Below, in pieces: positions 52,546 to 60,674 of a DNA stretch of 64,000 nt. A program made the position numbers and the translations under genes. The notes under the pieces were generated by a model. That model saw only the letters and a list, made by a program, of their open reading frames with translations, did not search any database and was not told where the DNA came from. The DNA comes from Holophagae bacterium. Lineage in GTDB: Bacteria; Acidobacteriota; Thermoanaerobaculia; Thermoanaerobaculales; Thermoanaerobaculaceae. The stretch is from positions 1-64,000 of the forward strand of contig JAAYVZ010000287.1 in NCBI GenBank assembly GCA_012516935.1, written 5' to 3'. Each line of letters opens with the position of its first letter. Position 1 is the stretch's first letter.

Positions 52546-53544
52546 ATGCCGCAGTGGTACTTCGCATATGGCAACCAGCAGTACGGCCCGATGGACGACG
52601 CCCAGGCCCGCTCGTGGGCGGCACAGAACCCCAACGGCCACGCCTGGCGTGAAGGCATGACCGAGTGGATGGCGATCCCGGCCATTCCCGAGCTTGCACC
52701 CTCGGCCGCCGAACCGGGCGTCGCCGGGCCGGCTGCCGCACTGGGCCAAGTACGCGCACACCAAATCGACTTCAAGATCTCCGGCTCGGAGATGCAGTTC
52801 GTCGAGATCGAGCTGGACCCCGGGGAGAGCGCGGTGGCCGAGGCCGGTGCGATGATGTACAAGGACGCCTCGATCCAGCTCGACACCGTGTTCAGCGACG
52901 GCTCGACCTCGGGCGCCGGCGGGTCGTTCATGGACAAGCTCATGGGCGCCGGCAAACGGCTGCTCACCGGCGAGAGCCTATTCATGACCGTGTTCACCAA
53001 CGTCGGGGCCGGGAAGGCGCACGTCGCCTTCGGCGCGCCGTTCCCGGGCACGATTCTGCCGTTGCGTCTGGCGGATCTCGGCGGCCGGCTCATCTGCCAG
53101 AAGGACAGCTATCTGTGCGCCGCGCGCGGGGTCTCGATCGGCATCCACTTCCAGCGCAAGATCCTCACCGGGCTGTTCGGCGGCGAGGGCTTCATCATGC
53201 AGAAGCTGGAGGGAGACGGGCTGGTGTTCGTGCACGCCGGCGGGACGGTGGTCGAGCGGGTGCTCGGCGCGACCGACGTGCTGCACGTGGACACCGGTTG
53301 TGTGGTCGCATTCCAGGACTCGGTCGGCTTCGACGTCGAGCAGGTGGGCGGGATCAAGTCGATGCTGTTCGGCGGTGAGGGCGTGTTCTTCGCCCGGCTC
53401 CAGGGGCCCGGACGGATCTGGTTGCAGTCGCTGCCGTTCTCGCGCCTCGCCGGGCGCATGCTCATAGCCGCCAAAGGCGGCCGCGAGGAGGGCTCAGCCC
53501 TGGGTCCGCTCGGCGGCCTGCTCGACGGCGACAACCGGTTCTAG
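52546..53544 (+). CDS. GYF_2-AIM24 (TIGR00266) fusion protein
   Basis: A 332-residue protein. Residues about 1-45 form a GYF_2 domain (WYFAYGNQQYGPMDDAQARSW) that binds proline-rich peptides; residues about 75-320 form the AIM24/TIGR00266 beta-roll (ILTGLFGGEGFIMQKLEGDGLVFVHAGG). The proline-rich linker of the upstream DUF533 protein could be its ligand (inference). ATG 52546 has GAAGGAG seven bases upstream; an upstream start would overlap the previous gene by four bases. Confidence 0.8.
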   Translation: MPQWYFAYGNQQYGPMDDAQARSWAAQNPNGHAWREGMTEWMAIPAIPELAPSAAEPGVAGPAAALGQVRAHQIDFKISGSEMQFVEIELDPGESAVAEAGAMMYKDASIQLDTVFSDGSTSGAGGSFMDKLMGAGKRLLTGESLFMTVFTNVGAGKAHVAFGAPFPGTILPLRLADLGGRLICQKDSYLCAARGVSIGIHFQRKILTGLFGGEGFIMQKLEGDGLVFVHAGGTVVERVLGATDVLHVDTGCVVAFQDSVGFDVEQVGGIKSMLFGGEGVFFARLQGPGRIWLQSLPFSRLAGRMLIAAKGGREEGSALGPLGGLLDGDNRF

Positions 53545-54443
53545 CTTGCACTCCTCGTCGGGTTCCGGCGGCCCGGGCAACGGTGTCGCGGCCGCGTCGG
53601 CCGCGAAGCTGGTGCGCCGGTCGCCAGCACCATGCCAGCCACGACCAGCCCGCCGCCGCAGAGCAGGGAGACGGTCACTGTGTCCTCGCCCAGCAATAGC
53701 GAGGCAAGGGCAGCGGCTACCGGTTCCCATGCCAGCACTACCGCTGTCTCGCCCGCCGACAGCGAACGCTGCGCAGCGGTGAACGCCCAGAACGCCGCCA
53801 CCGTCGCGAGTAGCGCGGTGACGACGAGCGCCCCACCCAGCCGCAAGCTGGGCACGAATCGCCAGCTCTCGACGCCGGCGAGCGGTGCCGCCAGCATCGC
53901 GACGACCAGGATCTGGACCCCGTTCACAAGCCGTGCCGAGTGCTCCCGCACCGCCCGCTGCACCAGCATCGTGTGACCCGCAAACGCCACGGCACAGCCG
54001 GCCGTCAGCACGTCACCGACGACCACCGCCTGTGCTCCTGGCCGCAGCAACGCCCCCAGCCCGGTCAGAGCCACGAGCGCCCCGACCACCACCCGCGGTG
54101 AGAGCCGCCTCAGCCCCACGACCGGCTCGAGCAGCGGCACCAGCACCGCCGAGAACGCAGTGATGAACGCCGAGCGCGCCGGTGTCGTCGTGACCAACCC
54201 CCACGTCTGCAGGACGTAGCCCGCCAGGAGGCTGACCCCGCACCAGTACGGCCAAGCCGTGCGGGGCAGGTCGACACGCCGGCGCAGGAGATGGACGAGC
54301 AGAACGGCGCCGGCGAGCGAGAAACGCAGCGCCGCGAAGGTGAGTGGGCCAGTGTCGGCGAGGGCCGTCTTCACCACCGGGAAGGTGGCTCCCCAGACGG
54401 TGGTGGCGGCGAGCAGACAGGCCAGGGCGGCGAGGCGTGACAT
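53541..54443 (-). CDS. EamA/DMT-family transporter
   Basis: A 300-residue protein with ten hydrophobic helices in two EamA repeats (LLAATTVWGATFPVVKTAL; GETAVVLAWEPVAAALASLLLGE). DMT transporters export small metabolites. ATG 54443 follows TACAGT by eight bases. Its TAG stop shares CTAG with the TAG of the convergent AIM24 gene. Confidence 0.88.
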   Translation of the reverse strand: MSRLAALACLLAATTVWGATFPVVKTALADTGPLTFAALRFSLAGAVLLVHLLRRRVDLPRTAWPYWCGVSLLAGYVLQTWGLVTTTPARSAFITAFSAVLVPLLEPVVGLRRLSPRVVVGALVALTGLGALLRPGAQAVVVGDVLTAGCAVAFAGHTMLVQRAVREHSARLVNGVQILVVAMLAAPLAGVESWRFVPSLRLGGALVVTALLATVAAFWAFTAAQRSLSAGETAVVLAWEPVAAALASLLLGEDTVTVSLLCGGGLVVAGMVLATGAPASRPTRPRHRCPGRRNPTRSAS

Positions 54444-54451
54444 GACGCACA

Positions 54452-54485
54452 ACTGTAGACGAGGTCGCCCAACCCCCGGTAGGCT
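54452..54485. promoter_or_regulatory. Divergent leaderless promoters
   Basis: Minus-strand TACAGT (54452-54457) is eight bases before the transporter ATG. Plus-strand TAGGCT (54480-54485) is seven bases before ATG 54493. Confidence 0.45.
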
Positions 54486-54492
54486 GGGTATC

Positions 54493-55137
54493 ATGTCGGG
54501 CTGGGAGGCTTCGCGGGTCGTGGTGACGGGTATTGCAGGCGGGACCTGCGCCGGCAAGAGCTGGCTGGCGGATGCCGTGGTCGAAGCACTCCATCCGCTC
54601 AAGGTGGCGCTCCTGCGCCAGGACGACTACTTGTGGCCGCTCCCTCCCGAGGTGCGGGAGCAACCGCTGCTGCATGATTTCGACCGTCCGGAAGCGACGG
54701 ACTGGGAGCGTTTGGAGAGCGATCTCGGGAAGCTCCGGGCCGGCAGCGCGGTGGCAGCGCCCCGATTCGACCCCAACACCCACGATCGGGCAGCCCGACC
54801 GCGGCGGCTGTCCTCAGCGCCCGTGGTGGTGGTGGAAGGGCTGTTGGTGCTGGCCAGACCGGAGATCCGCCGTCTGCTCGACCTCAAAGTGTTCGTCGAC
54901 ACACCCGCCGACGTGCGACTGATCAGACGCGCCCACAGAGATTTGCAGCAAAGGCAGCGAAGCTGGCCGGAGGTGGTGGAGCAGTACCTCCGCTTCGTGC
55001 GTCCGGCCCACACGCAGTGGGTGGAGCCGTCTCGTCAGTGGGCCGACCTCGTGGTCTCGGGCCTGCCGGGCGACCAACCCTGCCTCGACATCGTCGTCAG
55101 CCGGCTTCGCAAGTTGCTACACTTGCCTTCCACATGA
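54493..55137 (+). CDS. udk: Uridine kinase-like P-loop kinase
   Basis: A 214-residue kinase. GIAGGTCAGKSWLADAVVEAL (about 14-34) is the P-loop, LRQDDYLWPLP and FDRPEATDW the nucleoside-binding strand, and VEGLLVLARPEIR is family-typical. Udk phosphorylates uridine or cytidine, completing salvage with the nupC importer elsewhere in the window. The ATG follows TAGGCT by seven bases. It overlaps the next gene by four bases. Confidence 0.85.
   Translation: MSGWEASRVVVTGIAGGTCAGKSWLADAVVEALHPLKVALLRQDDYLWPLPPEVREQPLLHDFDRPEATDWERLESDLGKLRAGSAVAAPRFDPNTHDRAARPRRLSSAPVVVVEGLLVLARPEIRRLLDLKVFVDTPADVRLIRRAHRDLQQRQRSWPEVVEQYLRFVRPAHTQWVEPSRQWADLVVSGLPGDQPCLDIVVSRLRKLLHLPST
55118..55123 (+). promoter_or_regulatory. 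Extended -10 of the ParA-like gene
   Basis: TGC-TACACT lies inside the end of udk, ten bases before ATG 55134, and may give an independent, nearly leaderless message. Confidence 0.4.
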
Positions 55138-56429
55138 TGTTGCGGCGAGTCGTCACCGTTGCTTCGGGCAAGGGAGGGGTCGGCAAGTCGACCTTCGCGG
55201 TCAACTACGCCCTGGCGCTCTCGCGCGTGGCGCCCACCGTGCTCGTCGATCTCGACACCGGTACTTCCTCGGTCCGCAACACCATCGACGCGCCGGTCCA
55301 GCGTGACCTCTACCATTTCCTCCGGCGCGGCGAGCCTCTCGAGCGCTGCCTTACCACTCTCCCCGGGCGCCTGGATCCGCGAGGGCTGTTTTCCAACTTC
55401 GCTTTCGTCGCCGCTCCCCAGCACACCATGGAGGAGCTCATCAACTTCTCCGATGAGCGGCGCGACCGGCTCATCCGGGCGATCAACACACTGCCGGCCA
55501 CCTTCGCGGTCGTCGATCTGCGGGCCGGCCTCGACGCCCAGGTGTTGGACTTTCTTCCCCACTCCAACTCGGGGATCCTGGTCTTCACTCCCCACCACCC
55601 CGCAGCGACCATGGCCGCCGCCGAGATCGTCAAGGCGCTGCTGTTCCGCAAGCTCCGCCTACTTTTCGCCCACGACGGCCCGCTCGCTGCCCGCGCCGTG
55701 GGTCGGCAGCAACTCGGCACCATCAACGCTCTTCTCGACCGGGTCGAGGACAGCTACGACGACGGGATCCCCAACCTCGATGCCTTCCTCGCCGACCTCT
55801 TCCACGCTTTTGGCGATACCGAGGTGGTGCGCGCCCTGGCCGCCAATGTCGCCTCGTTCTGCGTCCACTTCGTGCTCAACCTCTTCGATGGCGTCCACGA
55901 GACGTTCGACGGCGCCGTGGCGCCATTCGTGCGCTCACTGCAACGGCACGTCTCGGCCCACCTCTCGCTGCACAACCTGGGTTGGATCGTGACCTCGCCA
56001 GAAATCCACCGCTCCAACCAGGAACGGCGGCCGATCGTCCTGCAGACTCCGACCGGGCCGGAGGGGGAGATCGATCCTATCCAGAAGCAGCTCGACGCAC
56101 TCGCCAAGCAGGTCGGCATCGAGGTGTTCAAACGTCCGCAGCCGAAGCCGATCAAGGATTTCCTCCTCTCCATCGACCCCGACCGGGCACTGTACGACCA
56201 GCTCGAGGTGCTCAACGCCATGCATCGCGACAAGGCCTCGGTACAGGTGCGCGACAACTTCGCCTACATCGTGCGGCGCGCCGTGCACCTCCTCAACTCG
56301 CTGCCGCCCGACCAGTTCGGACAGCGTCGCCTGCTCACTCCAGATGAGCTCCTGCCCGCCTTGTTGGAGTCGATCGGTAGCTCTACTCCCGCGCCCGCCG
56401 CCGTCGCTGCCGCCGCTCCTCCTCCTTGA
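55134..56429 (+). CDS. MinD/ParA-like ATPase
   Basis: A 431-residue protein. VTVASGKGGVGKSTFAVNYALAL is the deviant Walker A with two lysines, VDLDTGTSSVRN replaces the usual loop, and VVDLRAGLD is the Walker B region. Residues about 270-400 are an added domain (HVSAHLSLHNLGWIVTSPEIHR) with no recognised family, then an alanine/proline-rich end. Such proteins place cell-pole or division components. ATG 55134 overlaps the udk stop; ATG 55137 is possible. The end overlaps the convergent Hfq-like gene by 47 bases. Confidence 0.8.
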   Translation: MMLRRVVTVASGKGGVGKSTFAVNYALALSRVAPTVLVDLDTGTSSVRNTIDAPVQRDLYHFLRRGEPLERCLTTLPGRLDPRGLFSNFAFVAAPQHTMEELINFSDERRDRLIRAINTLPATFAVVDLRAGLDAQVLDFLPHSNSGILVFTPHHPAATMAAAEIVKALLFRKLRLLFAHDGPLAARAVGRQQLGTINALLDRVEDSYDDGIPNLDAFLADLFHAFGDTEVVRALAANVASFCVHFVLNLFDGVHETFDGAVAPFVRSLQRHVSAHLSLHNLGWIVTSPEIHRSNQERRPIVLQTPTGPEGEIDPIQKQLDALAKQVGIEVFKRPQPKPIKDFLLSIDPDRALYDQLEVLNAMHRDKASVQVRDNFAYIVRRAVHLLNSLPPDQFGQRRLLTPDELLPALLESIGSSTPAPAAVAAAAPPP

Positions 56430-56742
56430 ACATATAGCGGATGGAGTGCTTGTAGAGCATGAGGTTCGGCCCCTCGGTGCGGTTGAGCTTGATGCAGTCC
56501 TTGTCGTACCACTCGATCCAGCCGTGCAGCTCCGTTCCGTCCACGAGCATCACGACCATCGGGGTCTTGTTCTGCATCTGCTTGATGAAGTAGTAGCTCT
56601 CAGCGTTGGTCTGTTCCGGCGGGGCCTGCTTGCGGTGCCCACCCGAGCGCAGCGAGGTACGGTCGGCAACCTCTGAGATCGAGGGCCGGATGAGTCTCCG
56701 GCTGGTCAGGGAATCAGTCCCACTGCGGTCGGAATCGTGCAT
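56383..56742 (-). CDS. Hfq-like LSm RNA-binding protein with N-terminal extension
   Basis: A 119-residue protein. Residues about 48-105 form an Sm fold: VVMLVDGTELHGWIEWYDKD (Sm1) and LMLYKHSIRYMF (Sm2, with the Hfq-type YKH motif). N-terminally 45 extra residues are basic and serine-rich; C-terminally a run of glutamate and arginine follows. Hfq proteins pair small RNAs with messages. TGC-TATACT lies about 23 bases upstream of ATG 56742. Confidence 0.8.
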   Translation of the reverse strand: MHDSDRSGTDSLTSRRLIRPSISEVADRTSLRSGGHRKQAPPEQTNAESYYFIKQMQNKTPMVVMLVDGTELHGWIEWYDKDCIKLNRTEGPNLMLYKHSIRYMFKEEERRQRRRRARE

Positions 56743-56764
56743 GGCAACCCCGTCGGCTGCCCAG

Positions 56765-56773
56765 AGTATAGCA
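56765..56773 (-). promoter_or_regulatory. Extended -10 of the Hfq-like gene
   Basis: TGC-TATACT on the minus strand. Transcription would start about 16 bases before ATG 56742. Confidence 0.55.
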
Positions 56774-56818
56774 CCGCCGGTGTCCGCGCTCGTACTACGG
56801 TTGTCTGCCAGGAGCGGT

Positions 56819-57523
56819 TCAGCCCTTGGGCGAGGAGTGTGCCCCTCGGCCGTCGCCGGTCGCCTCGTGCGCCAGGCAACACATCAGGCGTCCGCACATC
56901 CCCGAGATGCGACCCGGGTTGAGCGAGAGCTTCTGCGCCTTGGCCATGCGAATCGTCACCGAGGCGAACCTGGTCATGAAGGAGGCGCAGCACAGTGGGC
57001 GCCCGCACGGGCCCCAGCCTCCGGCTGCCCGCGCCTGGTCGCGGACACCGATCTGCCGCAGCTCGACGCGCCGACGCAGTCGCCGTCCGAGCTCGCGGTG
57101 CAGCTCGCGGGCATCGACCCGCTCCTCGGCGGCGAACGAGATCACCACCACGTCGCGGTCGAGAGGAACGATCGCTGACACCGGGCGGGCCGGAATGCCC
57201 AATTCGTGTGCCCGCTGGCGGAAAAAACGGAGGGCGTCCAGCTCGACCTCAGCCAGCTCCCGGTGCCGGCGGAGGTCGACGTCGCTCGCCAAACGGACCA
57301 CGGTCCCCCCCACCCGCGGCGGTGCCGTCGCCACGACCGGCAGCTCGAAGCGGCACACCGTGGCGACCCGCTCCCCCTCCGGGCACGACACGACACACGG
57401 CTGGCCGGCGCCGACCTCCAGACCCTCGGGTACCGCGCAGACCTGTCCCGACAACCCACGGGAGAAGGCGACTCGGACAAGCCGTCCCTGCACAACACAG
57501 GCGTTCTGGGCCGGCATGTTCAC
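56819..57523 (-). CDS. ricT: PSP1/RicT-like protein
   Basis: A 234-residue protein of the RicT/YaaT (PSP1) family. GWGPCGRPLCCASFMTRFASVTIRMAKAQKLSLNP, with later CGRLMCCLAHE, carries the characteristic cysteines, which in Bacillus Ric proteins ligate iron-sulfur clusters and promote RNase Y action. GTG 57523 overlaps the purE stop (GTGA); ATG 57517 is alternative. In an operon with purD-purE. Confidence 0.9.
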   Translation of the reverse strand: MNMPAQNACVVQGRLVRVAFSRGLSGQVCAVPEGLEVGAGQPCVVSCPEGERVATVCRFELPVVATAPPRVGGTVVRLASDVDLRRHRELAEVELDALRFFRQRAHELGIPARPVSAIVPLDRDVVVISFAAEERVDARELHRELGRRLRRRVELRQIGVRDQARAAGGWGPCGRPLCCASFMTRFASVTIRMAKAQKLSLNPGRISGMCGRLMCCLAHEATGDGRGAHSSPKG

Positions 57524-58026
57524 GCTCCGTCGCCCTCACCGAGAAGCGACCGGTCCGCCGCCGCTACGGCCTCGGCTTGCGCCAGCCGGGCCTGGTGCAG
57601 CCGCGCCGCCAGGGCCTCGTCGCCGAGGGCCAGGATCTCGGCCGCCAGGACAGCGGCGTTGCGCGCTCCGGCTTTGCCGACCGCCAGCGTCGCCACCGGC
57701 ACGCCGCCCGGCATCTGTACCGTGGAGAGAAGCGCGTCGATGCCCCCGCCCACGCCACCAGGCAGCGGCACGCCGATCACGGGACGGATGGTCCGTGCCG
57801 CCACGACACCAGCCAGATGAGCTGCCATGCCAGCACCGCAAATGAACACCTGTACTCCCTCCCGCTCGGCTTTCTCGACCAGAGACAACGTGCGGTCCAG
57901 GGAGCGGTGGGCAGAACAGACATGAGCCTCACACGCAACGCCAAGACGGTCCAGCTCGGCCTTGCTCTCGCGCAGCAGCTCCCAATCGCTGCCAGAACCC
58001 ATCAGGATCATGACTCGCAAACTCAC
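57520..58026 (-). CDS. purE: N5-carboxyaminoimidazole ribonucleotide mutase
   Basis: A 168-residue enzyme of purine synthesis. [59 protein letters not shown] and [19 protein letters not shown] are signature motifs; the HRS histidine is catalytic. GTG 58026 overlaps the purD stop (GTGA). No purK is seen here. Confidence 0.95.
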   Translation of the reverse strand: MSLRVMILMGSGSDWELLRESKAELDRLGVACEAHVCSAHRSLDRTLSLVEKAEREGVQVFICGAGMAAHLAGVVAARTIRPVIGVPLPGGVGGGIDALLSTVQMPGGVPVATLAVGKAGARNAAVLAAEILALGDEALAARLHQARLAQAEAVAAADRSLLGEGDGA

Positions 58027-59285
58027 GCGAAATCCTTTCCGATGTCGGTGCGGTACTGCATGCCGTCGATGTGGATGTGGGCGACGGCCTGGTAAGCGGT
58101 CGCCACCGCCTCGGCAATCGATGGCCCGCGCCCGATTACCGACAGCACCCGGCCTCCCGAGGTGACGAGCCGCCCGTCCTCGATCACCGTTCCAGCCTGG
58201 AAGACGAGCGCTCCCTCGAGATTGAGCGCGTCGCCAAGGCCCGTGATGAGGTCGCCGCGGCGAGGCACATTCGGGTAGCCGGCCGCGGCCAGCACCACGC
58301 ACGCCATCGCCTCACGACGCCAGCCGACCCGTAGGCTCCCGAGCTCCCCCCGTACCGCGGCCTGCAACAATGGCAGGAGGTCGCCATCAAGACGCGGGAT
58401 AACAACCTGGGTCTCGGGATCGCCAAGCCGACAGTTGAACTCCAGCAGCTTCGGCCCCTCGGCGGTGGCCATCACCCCGGCGTAGAGCACACCGCGGAAG
58501 AGGCGTCCCTCCTGAGCCAGGCCGTTCACCGCCGGGTAGACGATGTCCCTGAGGATCGTCGCCCCCAGACCCTGGGGGAACGAAGCCGGCGAAACCGCGC
58601 CCATGCCGCCCGTGTTCGGGCCTTGGTCGCCGTCACCGAGGCGCTTGTAGTCGCGAGCCGAAGCCAGCGGCAGCACGGTGCTGCCGTCGGTCAGGGCCAT
58701 GAACGAGACTTCCTGCCCCTCGAGGCACTCCTCCACCAGCACCCGCTCTCCGGCGACACCGAAGGTGCGCTCCTCGAAGAACCGGACCAGCGCCTCCTCC
58801 ACCTGATCGGCGGTACGGCACACGAACACGCCCTTGCCAGCCGCCAGGCCGTCGGCCTTGAACACCACCGGCAGGCCGAAGCTTTTCGCGGCCCGCGCCA
58901 TCTCGTCCCGGTTCCGCGCCACCTCCGCCCGAGCGGTTGGAATGCCGTACCGCTGGCAGAACTCCTTGGCGAAGACCTTGCTCCCCTCGACCTCCGCCGC
59001 CCCCCGGCTCGGCCCCAGCAGCGGCAGGTCGCGACGAGCGAACTCGTCGGCGATGCCGAGGCACAGCGGCAGCTCCGGCCCCACCACCGTGAAGTCCATG
59101 TGCAGCGAAGCGGCGAATTCCGCCAGCTCGACGATGCCATCGGCGCCGATCGGCACACAGTGGGCGAGCGCCGCCATTCCCGGATTGCCCGGGGCTGCGT
59201 ACAGCTCTTCCACGCCCTCGGCGCGCGCCAGCTTCCACGCCAACGCGTGCTCCCGGGCGCCGCTGCCAACGATCAAGACTCTCAC
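58023..59285 (-). CDS. purD: Phosphoribosylamine--glycine ligase
   Basis: A 420-residue ATP-grasp enzyme, second step of purine synthesis. VLIVGSGAREHALAWKL, AAPGNPGM, VFKADGLAAGKGVFV (ATP loop), QGPNTGGMGA and NCRLGDPETQVV are diagnostic. GTG 59285 has GGGAGG six bases upstream; a longer upstream frame lacks homology. Cotranscribed with purE and ricT. Confidence 0.96.
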   Translation of the reverse strand: MRVLIVGSGAREHALAWKLARAEGVEELYAAPGNPGMAALAHCVPIGADGIVELAEFAASLHMDFTVVGPELPLCLGIADEFARRDLPLLGPSRGAAEVEGSKVFAKEFCQRYGIPTARAEVARNRDEMARAAKSFGLPVVFKADGLAAGKGVFVCRTADQVEEALVRFFEERTFGVAGERVLVEECLEGQEVSFMALTDGSTVLPLASARDYKRLGDGDQGPNTGGMGAVSPASFPQGLGATILRDIVYPAVNGLAQEGRLFRGVLYAGVMATAEGPKLLEFNCRLGDPETQVVIPRLDGDLLPLLQAAVRGELGSLRVGWRREAMACVVLAAAGYPNVPRRGDLITGLGDALNLEGALVFQAGTVIEDGRLVTSGGRVLSVIGRGPSIAEAVATAYQAVAHIHIDGMQYRTDIGKDFA

Positions 59286-59420
59286 GGTGTGCCTCCCGAG
59301 CTCACTCCGATGGCCCACTCGAGGCGGCAGAGACATCGCCGTCCACGCGGGTGGTCGCCACGGCTCGTTCTCGTGCTCCTCATCCTCCGCCCTCGACCGG
59401 CACTGCTTCTGCCTGCTCTC

Positions 59421-59450
59421 ATCGTAGCAGATGGCCCACAGATAATTCAA
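59421..59450 (-). promoter_or_regulatory. Promoter of purD-purE-ricT
   Basis: On the minus strand TTGAAT (complement of 59445-59450), 18 bases, TGC-TACGAT (-10 complement of 59421-59426), giving a leader of about 128 bases. No purine riboswitch was recognised in it. Confidence 0.55.
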
Positions 59451-59479
59451 AGACAGCGCTTAGGTTGGAGGAGCATGCC

Positions 59480-60622
59480 TCAGAAAGGGGCCAACCCCCG
59501 CTCGTCGAGAGCCGCCTCCAGGCCGAACACCGGCAGGAAGTTGAGGAGGCGACCACGGGTCACACCCGCCTGAATGGCAAGCGCCAGCGCCGTCCGGTCG
59601 AACTCGAGATGGCGCGGGTGGTGCGCGTCCGAGGCCAAAATGAAGCTGCAGCCGGCCGCAGCAGCGACTGCGGCCAACCCGGCGTCCAGGTCTTGCCGGC
59701 GGGGAAAGCCGTTGATCTCGAGCGCCACGTCGGCTGCCGCTGCCTGGCGGAACACGAGCTCCCAGTTGGCCCGCAAACCACCCCGCCGGGCGAACAGGCG
59801 CCCCCGAGGGTGGGCGAGCGCCCAGACGCCGGGCTCCTCGAGGGCGCGCAACAGCCTGCCCGTCTGGTCCCGTCGGTCCCCCAGCTCGGTGTGCACCGCC
59901 GCCACGACCAGCAGACCCGCTCGGCGCGAGCGGGGCAAGTCCAGCGACCCGTCCTCCAAGATCTCGACCTCCAGCCCTTGCAGCAGCCGCATCTCGTCGC
60001 CGTGCCTGCGGTTCCACGCCCTCACCGCCGCCTGCTGCAGCCTGACACCTTCCTCGTCGAGGCCGTTGACGCAGGCAAGCCCTCGTGAGTGGTCGCACAC
60101 CACGGCCCATGAGGACCCGCGGCGCATGCACGCTCGCGCCATCATCTCGAGCGTTGCTGCCCCATCCGAGGCGCGGGTGTGCCAGTGCACCGCTCCGCGC
60201 AGCTCCTGTGCCCGCAGCCGGGGCTCCAGATCCAACACGGCAGCGACGTCGGCCGCGGTCAGAAACCCTTGGCGGCTCCCCGCATGGCGGGGACGGTGCG
60301 GCCCGGCCAGCCGTTGCACCGCGGCCTGGACGGCATCCACGCTCTGGCACTGGCGGAGCATCGTCACCGTTGGCAGCGCGTCCAGCGGCACCGTCTCGGG
60401 CAGCCGCCGGCTGCCTGTCAGCTCCCGCGGGTGGTCGAACACCGCATACCCAGCCCGTAGCAGCACCAGGCGGTCCTCCCCCGGCGAGAGGCTTTCGGCG
60501 AGCTGGAAGAGCGCCTCGGCGAGCACCGCGTTGCTGACCACGGGCCAAGGGTACACCCCACCTCGCAGGTCGCCGGTGTGCGGGTCGCGGCGATCGGAGG
60601 AAAACGGAGCCCGATCCACCAC
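59480..60622 (-). CDS. PHP-domain nuclease related to PolX C-terminus
   Basis: A 380-residue protein. Residues about 140-370 form a PHP domain with complete metal ligands: AVHWHTRASDG, VVCDHSRGL, GLEVEILEDGS, AAVHTEL, ALAHPRGRL, EINGFPRR and SDAHHPRH. This pattern matches the C-terminal PHP of bacterial PolX, and RAQELRGA precedes it as in PolX. The N-terminal polymerase domain is mostly absent; only a helix-rich segment (about 28-70) remains. The start is one of two adjacent GTG codons at 60622. Divergent from polA. Confidence 0.75.
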   Translation of the reverse strand: MVDRAPFSSDRRDPHTGDLRGGVYPWPVVSNAVLAEALFQLAESLSPGEDRLVLLRAGYAVFDHPRELTGSRRLPETVPLDALPTVTMLRQCQSVDAVQAAVQRLAGPHRPRHAGSRQGFLTAADVAAVLDLEPRLRAQELRGAVHWHTRASDGAATLEMMARACMRRGSSWAVVCDHSRGLACVNGLDEEGVRLQQAAVRAWNRRHGDEMRLLQGLEVEILEDGSLDLPRSRRAGLLVVAAVHTELGDRRDQTGRLLRALEEPGVWALAHPRGRLFARRGGLRANWELVFRQAAAADVALEINGFPRRQDLDAGLAAVAAAAGCSFILASDAHHPRHLEFDRTALALAIQAGVTRGRLLNFLPVFGLEAALDERGLAPF

Positions 60623-60659
60623 CCTTTGCGTGTCGTGCCCCGCTGGCTGCCAGTGGGCG

Positions 60660-60668
60660 TGCTATCGT
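60660..60668 (+). promoter_or_regulatory. Extended -10 of polA
   Basis: TGC-TATCGT (TG at 60660, hexamer 60663-60668) ends six bases before ATG 60675; no Shine-Dalgarno sequence. Confidence 0.5.
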
Positions 60669-60674
60669 GCGGGC

